Source of the DNA: Siphonodentalium dalli
Taxonomy: Eukaryota > Mollusca > Scaphopoda > Gadilida > Siphonodentaliidae
Reading direction: 5' to 3'
Assembly (NCBI GenBank): GCA_032622095.1
Contig: CP136066.1
Coordinates: 197,772,816 to 197,836,815 of the forward strand
Length of the DNA: 64,000 bases
Positions 36,393-48,385 of this stretch are shown here, piece after piece. The notes beneath the pieces are model-generated. The model saw nothing but the letters and a program-made list of their open reading frames with translations. It searched no databases and was not told the DNA's origin. Numbering within the stretch: the stretch's first letter is position 1; each line of letters begins with the position of its first letter. The translations under genes and the position numbers were made by a program.

Positions 36393-37303
36393 AGGACATA
36401 GAACAATGTCGTGAGTTGCTGCTCAAAAATAGAGGTTTGGCTATTTGCTATTATAAAGGAGTCTATCCATTGGTTGCATGTGCCTTCACAGGAAATGTCA
36501 CCATATTCAAGCTGCTTTTGGAGTTTGGCGCACGCATCGAATGCACAAATTTCAGTCAATATTCTCCTTTGCATGTCGCAGCGAGGGGAAATCACCACGA
36601 AATCCTAGATATTCTACTACGAAGAGGGGCTAAACATGACGAACAGACACTATGTATGAAAACTCCTCTAGCTCTGGCGTGCGATAGCAACCACACCGAT
36701 ATTGCACTAGCCCTATTGGATAAAACGTGTAACCATGGTAACTCAGACAATGACATGAACACACCGATACACCATGCTGCACGGAACGGTAATGTTGAGC
36801 TCGGCAGAGCACTTCTAAAATATGGTGCTGACCTAAACGTTAAAAATGCGTATAACGTCACTCCACTTTGGGTCGCTGCGTATAACGGCCATACGAGTTT
36901 TGTGAAATTACTTATCGAACAATTTGTGGATCTGAACGCTGAATCCCGCGGTATAATTGACTTTCACCAGAATAGTTTCCATCATAGATATGCTTTCCCA
37001 ATATCACCGTTCGAAGTTGCTGCATTTCAGGGCCATGTCGATATTGTTCTGCTGCTGGTTGAAGCTGGTTGTTCTCTGACGAAATTGGACGATACGTGGT
37101 TGAGCGATATATCTTCACGACTTCATACCGAAGAAGACATAATTGTGGTGTTGACTAACTTGATACGGAATCCAAGGAGTTTGCTATCGACGATGCGGAT
37201 TTCATTAAGACGATATCTCGGAAAGGGCACCCCTACAGCGATGAATCAAGTGGAGATACCACAATCATTACGACAATATGTACTCATGGTCGATGCCATA
37301 TAA
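36393..37303 (+). CDS. Gene 3 second exon: ankyrin repeat and SOCS-box-like protein
   Basis: With the first exon it encodes 322 aa. Residues about 12-42 form an N-terminal ankyrin-like cap across the splice. Canonical repeats start near residues 44, 76, 110, 143, 176 and 225 (for example SPLHVAARGNHHEILDILL, TPIHHAARNGNVELG, TPLWVAAYNGHTSFVKLLI). Residues 279-322 form the SOCS-box-like end: NPRSLLSTMRISLRRYLG, then EIPQSLRQYVL. The BC-box Cys position is Met, and the Cul5-box-like IPxP is IPQS, so Cullin 5 binding may be weak. The acceptor is ttattttttcag|AG. Expected role, from the ASB family: substrate adaptor of an Elongin-Cullin ligase in cytosol or nucleus. Substrate unknown. This is the most complete and canonical copy in the window. 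Confidence 0.88.
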
Positions 37304-37514
37304 TACTTTAAGTCTGACTATAATATATGAATTACTGGTATCTAATGATTCCCCGTCCGATATTACAACACACAATTCAGAAAATACATGCAATCACCGC
37401 CATTCCCATCATACAAGGATGGTGAAAATCACACATTACTAATACTGCGAAAACGACTACTTATGACTGTTCAGCGTCACTATGTAACCTGGTACATGTA
37501 TTTGTTTAGTACAC

Positions 37515-37520
37515 AATAAA
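37515..37520 (+). promoter_or_regulatory. Polyadenylation signal of gene 3
   Basis: Single AATAAA about 212 bp past the stop, aligned with the signals of the other copies. Confidence 0.55.
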
Positions 37521-37580
37521 TCAATCAGAATGAAAAATACATGCAATCACCACCATTTGCATCACAGGGATGGTGAAAAT

Positions 37581-40578
37581 AGTCCGGCAGCCGAGGGGGT
37601 GAAATACAAATTTTCAGGTAATGTGTTTTCTTTGCTGAATATTACAGAGGGTGCCTCACCTAAATAACATCCAGGTGGGTGTGGAGTTCTCACCGTTGAG
37701 CATTTTCAGAAAACAAAATGGCATCCAAGATGGCCGCCAATGAGAATTAAGCATTATCAACCATCAATGCGCAACAGTTGTATGGTATACATGGAAGGCA
37801 AACTTAGTTTGTATTATATATGTGTCACCGGGGGTCATTTATCTCATTATACGATGTAGGCAAGTGACATTTTCAGTATGATGGCAGCCAAAATGGCCTC
37901 CAAAAATAGAAAAATGGTAAAATATCATACCGATTAAAATTTCCATGTGTTCGGTGTTTTTTATCAGTAACTCCTGAATCTGCACAACGAACAGTTTTAT
38001 GAGTATTTATGAATTAACAATAATCAATTTGAAGCGTCCTATAATCTTCCAAGTCACCAAGTTTCAGGTTTGGATGGCATGCCCAAATCTAATCTGTCTC
38101 TTTTTGCTACTCGGTACTGTCTTTTTACCAGGTTCAGGTTATATTACCTACAGGACATACAATGCCGGATGCAACTGGAAAGCATTTCGTAGACCGGCAG
38201 CACACTTTTCATAACACTCCAGGCATATTCAATGATCTATTGAAAGCACCTTCAGGACACTCGGTCTGGTATAATTAATCGCCATTAAACTCAAACCGGG
38301 AAGTATAAAAACCTGGGCCAACAGTCTCTATACATGCAATAATAGAATCCGAAACTTTAATGAAATGCGCGATGAAGAAACGGGTTGTAACCAAACACAC
38401 AACAAGGAGGATTATGCTTCCAGGATGAAAACTTTGTGTCCACCCACTTGACCCAGGTTAGCATCCAGATTATTCTGAGTAAAATTATGAATGTTTATTC
38501 GTATTTAGAAATCAGAAAAAAACAAATGAATGGTTTTGAAACATGTTTGCCGATTGGTTTCCACGAGAAACTTCCCCATAAAACCTTCACAATGGCAAGT
38601 TCTCGGAAACATATTCGTACAGACGGAACTGAGGTAATATATACCAGAGCCACGACTCTGTAGTTAGGTGCAAGAGGTTGTGATGTTAGTACTTTGTTCA
38701 AAGTTTGTTGTCGCATGAGTTACACCTTATCCGACATCGTTGTTTGATATGTGATATCTTCCCCCGAAGAGTGTAAATATGAGTTACCATAAGCTATCTG
38801 TATCGATGGGTGTGCTGCGATATGGGCCATCTCGTGGCCATGCAATAGCACCATTGCTGATTACTTTGATAGATTCACGTGATGCATCATGATGCACGTC
38901 AAGCGGAGTGATGTCTATATCATCTTTGGTCGATATAGGGGAGGCAGCACAAACTAGTCGACATGGGTCTGGAGAGCAAGGCACCAGTTGAGTATTCGCT
39001 CTGAAGAGAAACATCCGATTGACAACCCAGAAGGTTGTTCTCAGTTACGAGAAACAAGTCATATATGCTGAAGATATGTAATGTTATTGTGTCAAAAGCT
39101 GGAACCTTCTAAACAACGGACAACAAACTTGTGATTATCGGCAAGGACCCGTGCCTATCGAAATAGCTTGTGGTGTTATTGCTAGGACTGATCTCCGGTC
39201 GACCCACGAAGAGGGCGACACAATTATCATTCGCCAAGTTGCAAACCCCAACAGTACTCATCGCTAATATTAATTGCAGACGACACCGATATGTTTGTAT
39301 TGCTGTTACATTTCATACATTCTGGTGATATCGACGGACATGTGACAATCATTTATGGTTTCTCATTCCCAAGAATATTCACTGAAAGATCTCAGTGCAA
39401 CTTACGCTCAGCATACATATATATTACCAGATTTACTTGCAGCGGGCAGTGTGACTGAGTGTGATACAGTTGTGTCATATTTCGGAATAGGCATATGTTC
39501 TGCACTGACGGTTCTTCGCACTAAGAAATAATCCTTAAGAGACTTGGTTGTCGCATGGGACTTAACTGGTTGTCACATGTTCTTAAGGACACATGTTCTT
39601 AGGGACACAGCAGTGTACATATTGTCATGAAATGGACTCCCAACAGTGCTCATCGATGACAGACGCATGTGGAATCTCAAGGTTGGACGAGCTATGCAGC
39701 CGCCACTAAGTTGAATACGTTACCTCCAACAATGAATCATTTGCTGAAAATGTTGAGGGCACAGTTTCAAATGTGTATTTGGGCTAATGCTGTTCAGTGT
39801 GATCCAACCAACGTCGGTTGGATCCCTTTTAACCAATGACCATACATGACAGTACATCAATAGCTTCTGGAAGTTTACCAAACTTATTCGCTGTTCCTGC
39901 TATTGAATAAAACGCATCAGAGAATATTCTTTGAAATTCGGCGATCCTCTTGGATGCCATCTTTCAAATTGGAATTTTCAAGGGTATTATCATCATACAA
40001 ACATGGAAACTGTTGTGTGAACACCTATTGTGATATGTAGGTGAGAAAAGCATTTCACGTGAGAATTTTAACTGCTCTCCAAAATCCAAGTTTTAAGGCC
40101 AGACTATTAAAATAAACTTTTTTGAGCAACCAGAAGAGGTCCGTACCCAAGGAATGACACAATTATTTGCATAAATGATTAGTTAACGTGTATAATTAAA
40201 AAGTAAACCAATTTGTGATATGTGAAAAACATAAGGACATATTCTTGGAAAATATCAATGTTTTTAACTTCCGGTCGCCATTTTTGCAGCCATCTTGGTT
40301 GAGGAGTACCAACTGCTAACATAAAAGGTGGGGAAATGTTATAGCATCACAACAGTGGGCATATTTATATACATTTCACCAGATATTCTCTCTATAAATT
40401 CAGATAAAACTGACATAGTGTTTATTCCGTGAAACGGTGGCCATGTTGGACGCCATCTTGATTTATTAAAAATGCTCAAGGGTGAGATCTCATTACCAAC
40501 CTGGAAACTGTTCTAGAAACACCATGTTATGATAATCAGGTGAGAAAAAAACTTTACCTGAGAATTTTTACTTCCACC
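37581..40578 (+). mobile_element. 3-kb element with decayed ORF, inserted between gene 3 and its array
   Basis: Gene 1 reads directly through this point, whereas here gtgaaaat is interrupted for about 3.0 kb and resumes at aaaatccatacgacg. AAAAT on both sides may be a target duplication. Subterminal sequences are inverted: tttcaggtaa and tctcaggtaa, and gagcatttt with gatggc doublets at both ends. The + strand interior holds pieces of one broken ORF: FHEKLPHKTFTMASSRKHI (near 38560-38620), STHEEGDTIIIRQV (39199-39240) and DDTDMFVLLLHF (39279-39314), separated by shifts and stops. HEEADT and DDTDVFVLL motifs are familiar from transposon-linked invertebrate proteins, but I cannot name the superfamily. 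Confidence 0.7.
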
Positions 40579-40759
40579 AAAAATCCATACGACGAAAACG
40601 ACCACTATATGTCATAATTGAGAACGCTCTTTATGATATACCCTTTTGGACGGCATGCTGAAGCATGGACACATTTTATACGAGGCGATTATTGGATTTA
40701 TTTTGCTGTGTTGAAAAAACATTTAAAACGATAAATGTTCCACATTGATATCTGGCCAT

Positions 40760-42477
40760 CAAAACATTATAGTAATGCGTTTATGCATGGGGCCGATCTA
40801 ATTAAACATTATATGAATGTAGTCATGCATGGGTAAGATCTAATTAAACATTATATTAATGTGGTCATGCACGGGTCCGGTCCAATAACACATATGAATG
40901 TGGTCATGTGTGGGTTCGATCTCATTAAACATCATGTGAATGTGATCATGCATAGGTCCGATCTAATTAAACATATTAATGTGGTCGTGCATGGGTCCGA
41001 TCTAATTAAACATTATATTAATGTGGTCGTGCATGGGTCCGATCTAATTAAACATTATACTAATGTGGTCATGCATGGGTCCGATCTAACTAAACATTAT
41101 ATTAATGTGGTCATGCATGGGTCCGATCTAATTAAACATTTCAATAATGTGGTCATGCACGGGTCCGATCTAATTAAACATTATAGTAATGGGCTCATAC
41201 ATGCGTCCGATCTAATTTGCCATTATATTGATGTTGTCATACATGGGTCCAATCTAATTAAACATTTTATCAATGTGGTCATGCATGAATCCGATCTAAT
41301 TACACATTATATTAATGCGTTCGTGCATGGGCCCAATCTAATTAAACATGTTATTAATGTGGTAATGCAATGATCCGATTTAATTAAACATGTTATTAAT
41401 GTGGACATGCATGGATCCGATCTAACTAAACATTAAATTAATGCGTTCATGCATGGGTCCGATCTAATTAAACATTGTGTTAACCTGGTCATGTATCGGT
41501 CCGATCTAATTAAACATTTTATTAACGTGGTCATGCATGGGTCCGATATAATTAAACATGTTATTAACGTGGTCATGCATGGGTCCGATCTAACTAAACA
41601 TTGTATTAATGTTGTCATGCATGGCTCCGATTTAATTAAACATGTTATTAATGTGGAAATGCATGGGTACGATGTAATTAAACATTATAGTAATGTGGTC
41701 ATGCATGGGTCCGATCAAATTAAACATTATATTGATGTGGTCATACATGGGTCCAATCTAATTAACCGTTATATTAATGTGGTCATGCATGGGTCCAATC
41801 TAATTACACATTATATTAATGCGTTCGTACATGGGTCCAATCTAATTAAACATGCTATTAATGTGGTCATGAATGGATCCGATTTAATTAAACATGTTAT
41901 TAATGTGGCAATGCATGGGTGCGATGTAATTAAACATTATAGTAATGTGGCCATGCATGGGTCCGATGTAATTAAACATTATATTGACGTGGTCGTACAT
42001 GGGTCCAATCTAATTAAACATTATATTAATGTGGTCATGCATGGGTCCAATCTAATTACACATTATATTAATGCGTTCGTGCATGGGTCCAATCTAATTA
42101 AACATGTTATTAATGTGGTCATGAATGGGTCCGATTTAATTAAACATGTTATTAATGTGGCAATGCATGGGTACGATGTAATTAAACATTATAGTGATGT
42201 GGTCATGCATGGTCCGATCTAATTAAACATTATATTGATGTGGTCAAACATGGGTCCAATCTAATTAAACATTATATTAATGTGGTCATGCATCGGTCCA
42301 ATCTAATTACACATTATATTAATGCGTTCGTGCATGGGTCCAATCTAATTAAACATGTTATTAATGTGGTCATGAATGGATCCGATTTAATTAAACATGT
42401 TATTAATGTGGCAATGCATGAGTACGATGTAATTAAACATTTTATCAACGTGGTCATGCATGGGTCCGATCTAAATA
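40760..42477. repeat. Large 42-bp repeat array, about 41 units, with 252-bp higher-order repeat
   Basis: Same unit as the short arrays. Long + strand stretches stay open (40861-41373, 41449-42222, 42240-42485), but breaks occur, such as TGA after atgcaa at 41371 and a lost G near 42211. From about 41638 a six-unit pattern (252 bp) repeats: the marker aaacatgttattaatgtggn is at 41638, 41890, 42142 and 42393. The 1718-bp array is about seven times longer than the arrays of genes 1, 2 and 4. Confidence 0.9.
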
Positions 42478-42756
42478 CATTCTGATATCTAAAGCGTACA
42501 AGGGGTGGTTTTGTTTTGTCAAATCGTTTGGCTCATTAACTTGACACCACGTGACGCATGTGAGTCGCAAGAATCCACATGTAATTCCATCAACATGGCG
42601 ACTGTTTTATATATATTTGTGAAATGTGCCATATGTATTGTTCTGGACACCATCGACTTACAGTTTTAACTATATGTTATTGGATTGCCTCGACGTTAAG
42701 TGGGAACCACGTAAGTTTTTTGAGTACCTGGTCTAAATGTTAATTGTAGTGAATTA

Positions 42757-42920
42757 TATAAGGATTAACTGTCATGTGGACTGTTGTTATGGGGATGTAA
42801 CCGTGAGGTAAGTGGTCATAACTTGTGTAAAACCCGAAGGATTTTACATACAAGTTATGACCACTTACCTCACGGTTACATCTCCATAAAAAACAGTCCA
42901 CATGACAGTTAATCCTTATA
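42757..42920. mobile_element. Palindromic MITE, 72-bp arms
   Basis: Arms 42757-42828 and 42849-42920 are near-perfect inverted repeats beginning tataaggattaactgtcatg. Each arm contains gtgaggtaagtgg, a consensus 5' splice-site sequence, so it is present on both strands. A second copy is at 44056-44240. Confidence 0.85.
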
Positions 42921-43480
42921 TTTATATACAATTTAGCGACAAAGCCACTTTTATAAATGTATTTAAATCGAAAAGTGTATCGTGACAAAACCAGCCCAAA
43001 ATATCCCATAGCACCCGTTGCAAAAGTTAACAGGAACAATTTCTTTATATTGAAACCTGATGATTTAATTTAAGTCAATCCAGCGTGAGTCCAAATGCGC
43101 CCAAAACATTACGCGTTTTTCTTTCCGGTATCGATGACGTATCGATGTAATTATGGGGTTGCAGTTATGAGCTGTTGCGCGTTCACCGAGAAATAACTGC
43201 AACTAGTCACGTGGGCGCAGACCAATCGAAATGCTGGATTTAGTGATAACCACACGTAGTACGTAAATACATAAGGGTACAGTTAATCTCCAGTGTAAAG
43301 TTATGGATTATGATCGAGATGCTGTTTAACTAACTATACCGATATTCCCATACATTCAAACGCATGGAAGTGGCGACGGGAGATGTTGATCAAACGTTTT
43401 TGTTTGTTTAATATGTATTTGAATCATGTAGTTGAATGTATCTGCCGAAACATAATCTTTAAAAAAAAGATTTAAACCGG
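42921..43480. other. Intergenic, no gene seen
   Basis: A minus-strand ORF of about 99 codons (42740-43039) overlaps the palindromic MITE and has no known domain. No gene is called. Confidence 0.4.
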
Positions 43481-43728
43481 CCGTTACTCTATATTAATAT
43501 ATACCGATCGATTTCATTCTATTTTTATCCTCGATAAATGGTTTGTTCTGCGTCAGCGATGAGAATAGCACGCGTTTTGTTCACGTGCTTAACCCGGATG
43601 TATGGTAACTACGAGTTTGTGGTGACTATTGCTAAACATTGCGAACTGGTTATAGCCCCATGCATGATATGACGTGCCAAGGATAGTAATGTTCTAGAAC
43701 ATGGCCCAGCTTCCACTTGACGATCAAC
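43481..43728 (+). promoter_or_regulatory. Conserved block upstream of gene 4 exon 1a
   Basis: Contains ccgttactctatattaa (TATA-like 43489-43497), gatcgatttcattctatttt, tctgcgtca and the ttctagaaca...cagcttcc segment before the ATG. It carries an extra short duplication (ctatggtaactacg.../tgactattgc). Confidence 0.5.
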
Positions 43729-43786
43729 ATGCTGGGATCACCTCCACCAATAAGCGAGGAGTTGTTTTTCCAAGCTATATTAAGCG
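43729..43786 (+). CDS. Gene 4 first coding exon 1a
   Basis: 58 nt reading MLGSPPPISEELFFQAILS plus G, then the consensus donor GTAAGT. Spliced to 46788 in phase 1 it gives a 318-aa product. It has an ATG where exon 1b (44685) has ATA, so it is the better start for gene 4. Confidence 0.65.
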
Positions 43787-44055
43787 GTAAGTGTGTTTGT
43801 TTTTATTTTAATGTTATAGTCATTATAGCCGCCACCCTAGATCATGGCATGAATCATATTTCACCAGTACAAAACCAGGGGACGTTTTCATGTTCTACCA
43901 TCTATGCCATGCCATGAATCTCTACTTACGCCTGTAGATACCATATTCAACCAGTAAAAACCAGGAGACGTTTTCTTGTTCTACCATAGATCTTGCCATG
44001 GATCCCAACTCAGCTCTAACGCCCGTAAATATCATATTCCACCAGTAGAAAACTC

Positions 44056-44240
44056 GGGGATGTAACTGTGAGGTAAGTGGTCATAAATTGTATGCAAAAA
44101 CAAAACCCTTCGGGTTTTACACGTGTTATGACCACTTACCTCAAGGTTACATCTCCATAAAAACAGTCCATATGACAGTTAATCATTATATAATTACATG
44201 ACAGTTAATCATTATATAATTACATGACAGTTAATCCTTA
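44056..44240. mobile_element. Second palindromic MITE copy, between exons 1a and 1b
   Basis: Same family as 42757-42920, lacking the outer part of the left arm. The right end is expanded to three tandem copies of acatgacagttaatcattat-type sequence (about 27 bp each). The right arm abuts the start of block B homology. Confidence 0.8.
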
Positions 44241-44445
44241 TGTATGCCCTTTTACCCGATGCAAATCGGCTATTGTTTTTATGAAGTTGGGTTGAGTCTG
44301 GTTATGTGCTATGCTTTTACAAGCAGTTGATAGCGTCTAATCTATGTATTATTAAGGTCGCTAGAAAAATACAAATGAATATTTGATATATATATATATG
44401 ACGGTAGTATGCCTTTAATGACTATCCTGTTTTTCAGATTGCTGT

Positions 44446-44705
44446 CAACGGGACGTTACTCTATATTAAGCTATACCGATCGATTTCAGTCTATTTTTAT
44501 CCTCAATAAATGGTTCGTTCTGCGTCACCGATAAAAATAGCGCGAGTTTGTTTACATGTTTACCCGGAGGTACGATAGCTATTGCAAAACAATGCGAACT
44601 GGAACATTACCATCTACCTGACATGACATGCCAAGAGGACATTAATGTTTTAGAACAGGGCTCAGCTTCCCCTTGACGATTAACATACTGAGATCAGCTC
44701 CACCA
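44446..44705 (+). promoter_or_regulatory. Conserved block upstream of gene 4 exon 1b
   Basis: Almost identical to the gene 2 upstream block: caacgggacgttactctata, TATA-like 44461-44469, tctgcgtcaccgat. Gene 4 therefore has two candidate promoters about 1 kb apart. Confidence 0.5.
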
Positions 44706-44751
44706 ATGAACGAGGGTATCGATTTCGTTTTCGGCTCTGCTATATACTGGG
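44706..44751 (+). CDS. Alternative first exon 1b of gene 4
   Basis: The counterpart of gene 2 exon 1. The ancestral start at 44685 is ATA, so translation would begin at 44706 (MNEGIDFVFGSAIYW). It is 9 nt longer than the gene 2 version and diverged in the middle, yet keeps phase 1 and a GTATGT donor. Spliced to 46788 it would give 314 aa. It is either an alternative exon or a relic. Confidence 0.4.
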
Positions 44752-46787
44752 GTATGTGTGTTTCATTATCAATAAATTTAGACCGTGTTTCACTTCAATC
44801 AACTAGCCTAAGGACTCTCATAGTTAAAACTATTCCAAACGAGAGAAATTTAGCCATTACGCAACGAGCAATGCCTTGCTTGACCAATGAATGTCTTCCT
44901 GCAAATGGAATTAATGTTCACTTATTCATACAAGCCATTCATACCCGCGGCATTTGGTTGCAATCTCACGAAGGTATCGTTTCAACTACGTACATGTTAG
45001 GGTCGCGTATCTTAACTCACATTACGTCGTATGTTCAAAATAAAAACTAACGTATGTTTATTCACAATGGGGAAAATGATCAGGCAGAACAAGTATACAT
45101 AATAAAATTGTATTTGCGAAGATATTAAAAAAAATAGTATGACCTATAGATATTACGTCACGTGCAAAATAAGAATAATTACATCTTCGTAGTAAATTCC
45201 AAGCGCGTATTCTAAATAAGAAGACAACGCAACATAACCGGGGTACACCTCAATACGATTTATTATAGCGTGATAATCGCTATATTTCCATTACATTGTA
45301 CTTTATTATTTGTTTGTTTGTTTTTATTTTGAGGTTCCACCAGTAAAAAACGTTGGGACGTTTTCGTGTTCTACCATAGTATATACCATGCCATGGAACT
45401 TTACTCCGCGCTTACGCCAGTATAGATCATATTCCACCAGTAAAAACTAAGGGACGTTTCAATGTTTTACCATAGACCATGCCATGAATTTCTACTACGC
45501 GCTTATACGCCCGTAGAGATCATATTTCACCAGTAAAAACCAGGGGACGTTTTAATGTTCTACCCGGCACATACCATGCCATGAACGTTATGTTAAATCT
45601 TCATATTTTTCCGAGAAAATTATATAATAATCATGCATAATTGTTACCATTGTTTGAGTAATAACTTGTGACTCCTTGGAATTTGAATACATGTAACTAG
45701 TATTCGTTCCTAAACCATATTCTGATTAATACCATGTATAATGCATACACCGCATAATCAATATATAAAACATGGATCAATGTAATGATATTCTTCTTAG
45801 TAGTGTCCTTACATGTATTTATCCAGTCCATACTCGTAAAAAGAGCACATAGAAACCCAAATTGTTAAGCCATTAAACCAATATTGTAATTTTGCATTAC
45901 TCAAAACCAAATCCTATAAAGTTGGGAAATTTTATTAGACCAAATCCTATATAGTTTGAAATGTTATGGTCTCACCCCAGTTAGAAGCCTCTAGCAACGA
46001 CAATGATTCCACCAGTACATACTCTGGGAACTTCCATGCTAAATTCAGATTCTGTTATTTTGTCCCCATTCTTCGAACTTGAAAATCATTATGTCCGCTC
46101 ATTCCCGTCTGAACTATACGCCCTCCCTCACTTATTAGGGACAGTGCATGTAAGCCCTCGGCTGTCATATCCCAATTTCCATATTATGTTACCACTTTTA
46201 TTTTGACTTTCAGTATCATTTGTATATTTTGCAAATTCGTTTGGTAAATGTTTCTGCAGTCACGAACTATATCGATGACTGTGTGGTATGTTACCATTTC
46301 ATTTCGTCACACATTGAGCTGTTGTGTAAGATAATTCCCCACACAATATCACATTTGATAGGAAACTAACCACATCACTTTGTTTTTAGCGTACACTCAA
46401 TTTTAGAAAAGTCGATCAGACGAACCGCAATCATGTTGATAACGTTATTGGGTTACTCCCCTTTGCTAAAGTACGGTGCGCCGTAGTAAAACATAAACTA
46501 ATCATCACCAATTCATATCTCGTACTCCATGTGATTTCCCAGGTGGCCCCAAACCTTATTTCATTTTGTATAACCTCCAGCATGATAACCGCTATAGAAA
46601 AGTTTGACAAAACATAAACATTCCAGAATTGTTAAGCTGCAGCTGTCTATAAAGATATGTTGACGTTTACAGTACACATTATTCAAAAAACAATGTGACA
46701 AAAACAAAATAGATTCATACATGTACAAACAATTTTTTATGGGTGTTGCCGGAAAAATATTAATCATTTTCAATTATTTTGTTTCAG

Positions 46788-47686
46788 AGGACATAGAACA
46801 ATGTCGTGAGTTGCTGGTCAAAAATCAGGACTTGGCTATTTGCTATTATAACGGGGACGTCCCATTGGTTGAATGTGCCACCACAGGAAATGTCGCCATA
46901 TTCAAGCTGCTTTTGGAGTATGCAGCAAACATCGAATTCACAAACAGTTTCCTATATTCTCCTCTTCACTGCGCAGCGAGGGGAAATCACCACGAAATCG
47001 TAGATATTCTACTACGAAAAGGGGCGAAACATGACGAACAGACACCATGGAAGAAAACTCCTCTATATCTGGCATGCGAGCGCAACCATACCGACATTGC
47101 CATGATGCTATTGGATAAACCGTGTAACGTTTACAACTCAGACGAGGGCATGGACACGATAATATATTATGCTGCACGGAACGGTAATGTTGAGCTCGGC
47201 AGAGCACTTCTTAAACAAGGTGCTGATCCAAACGTTATAAATGCACATCACGTCACTCCTGTTTGGGTCGCTGTGTTTAGCGGCCATACGAGTTTTGTGA
47301 AATTACTTATCGATCAATTTGTGGATCTGAACGTTGAATCCTGCGTTCAACTTGAACAATATAATGACTATAATTTCCGTCATAGTTATCCTAGCCCAAG
47401 ATCACCGTTCGAAGTTGCTGCATTTCAGGGCAATGTGGATATTGTTCTCCTGCTGACTGAAGCTGGTTGTTCTCTGACAAAATTGGACGAGACGATATGT
47501 TCACGCCGTTCTACCGAAGACATCAATGTGCTGTTGACTGACTTGGCACGGAATCCAAGGAGCTTGCTGTCGACTGTGCGCATTTCTTTAAGACGATATC
47601 TAGGAAAGGACACCCATACAGCGATGAATCAGGTGGAGATACCACAACCATTACGACAATATGTACTCATGGTCGATACTGAATAA
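46788..47686 (+). CDS. Gene 4 second exon: ankyrin repeat and SOCS-box-like protein
   Basis: It follows gtttcag at 46781-46787 and opens EDIEQCRELLVKNQDLA. With exon 1a the product is 318 aa. Six ankyrin repeats are present; in repeat 4 the usual TPI is TII (MDTIIYYAARNGNVELG), a lost conserved proline. The SOCS-box-like end has NPRSLLSTVRISLRRYLG and EIPQPLRQYVL, keeping the IPxP pattern shared with gene 2. It differs from gene 2 mainly in the first two repeats (CATTGNVAIFKLLLEYAANIE against FAYTGNVATCKLLLEYGAS), so the putative binding face changes while the rest is nearly constant. Function as a Cullin-5 type adaptor is inferred from the family. Confidence 0.87.
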
Positions 47687-47907
47687 TAATTTAAGCCTGA
47701 TTATAATATAGTAAATTACTGGTACTGAATTATTCCCCGTCAGATTGTACAACAAATAATTCAGAAAATCCAGAAAATACATGCAATCACCATCATTCGC
47801 ATAACAAAGGTATGGTGTAAATCACCCATTAGTAATAAGGCGAAAACGACCACTTATGACTGTTCAGCGTCACTATATAACCTGTTACGTAGATTTGTTT
47901 ATTACAC

Positions 47908-47917
47908 AATAAATAAA
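47908..47917 (+). promoter_or_regulatory. Polyadenylation signal of gene 4
   Basis: Overlapping AATAAA hexamers about 222 bp past the stop. Confidence 0.55.
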
Positions 47918-48128
47918 TCAATCAATGAAAAATACATTCAATCACCACCATTCGCATCACAAAGGGGTGGTGCAAATCACCCATTAGTAATAGAGTGAAA
48001 ACGACCACTAAAACTCATAATTGAGAACGCTCTTTATGATATACCGCTTTTGGGCGGCATGCTGAAGCATGGACACACTTTATAAGAGGCGATTATTAGA
48101 TTCGTTTTGCTGTGCTGAAAACTGGCCC

Positions 48129-48385
48129 ATGCATGGGTTCGGTCTAATTAAACATTATATTAATGTGGTCATGCATGGTCCGATCTAATTAAACATTATA
48201 TTAATGTGGTCATGCATGGGTCCGGTCTAATTAAACATTATATTAATGGCCTCATGCATGGGTCCGATCTAATTAAACTTTATATTAATGTGGTCATGCA
48301 TGGGTCCGGCCTAATTAAACATTATATTAATGGGCTCATGCATGGGTCAGATCTAATTAAACATTATATTAATGTGGTCATGCAA
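48129..48385. repeat. 42-bp repeat array, about 6 units, block B
   Basis: Unit-for-unit copy of the array at 25575-25830, with the same alternation of variants and the same abrupt end. Confidence 0.9.

Noticed and set aside
40861-42485. Long open frames of 170, 257 and 81 codons as a repeat-protein gene
   Set aside because: They are the 42-bp unit read in its only open frame. Stops and a one-base loss interrupt the array, no splice signals or promoter link it to a gene, and related short arrays are plainly intergenic.
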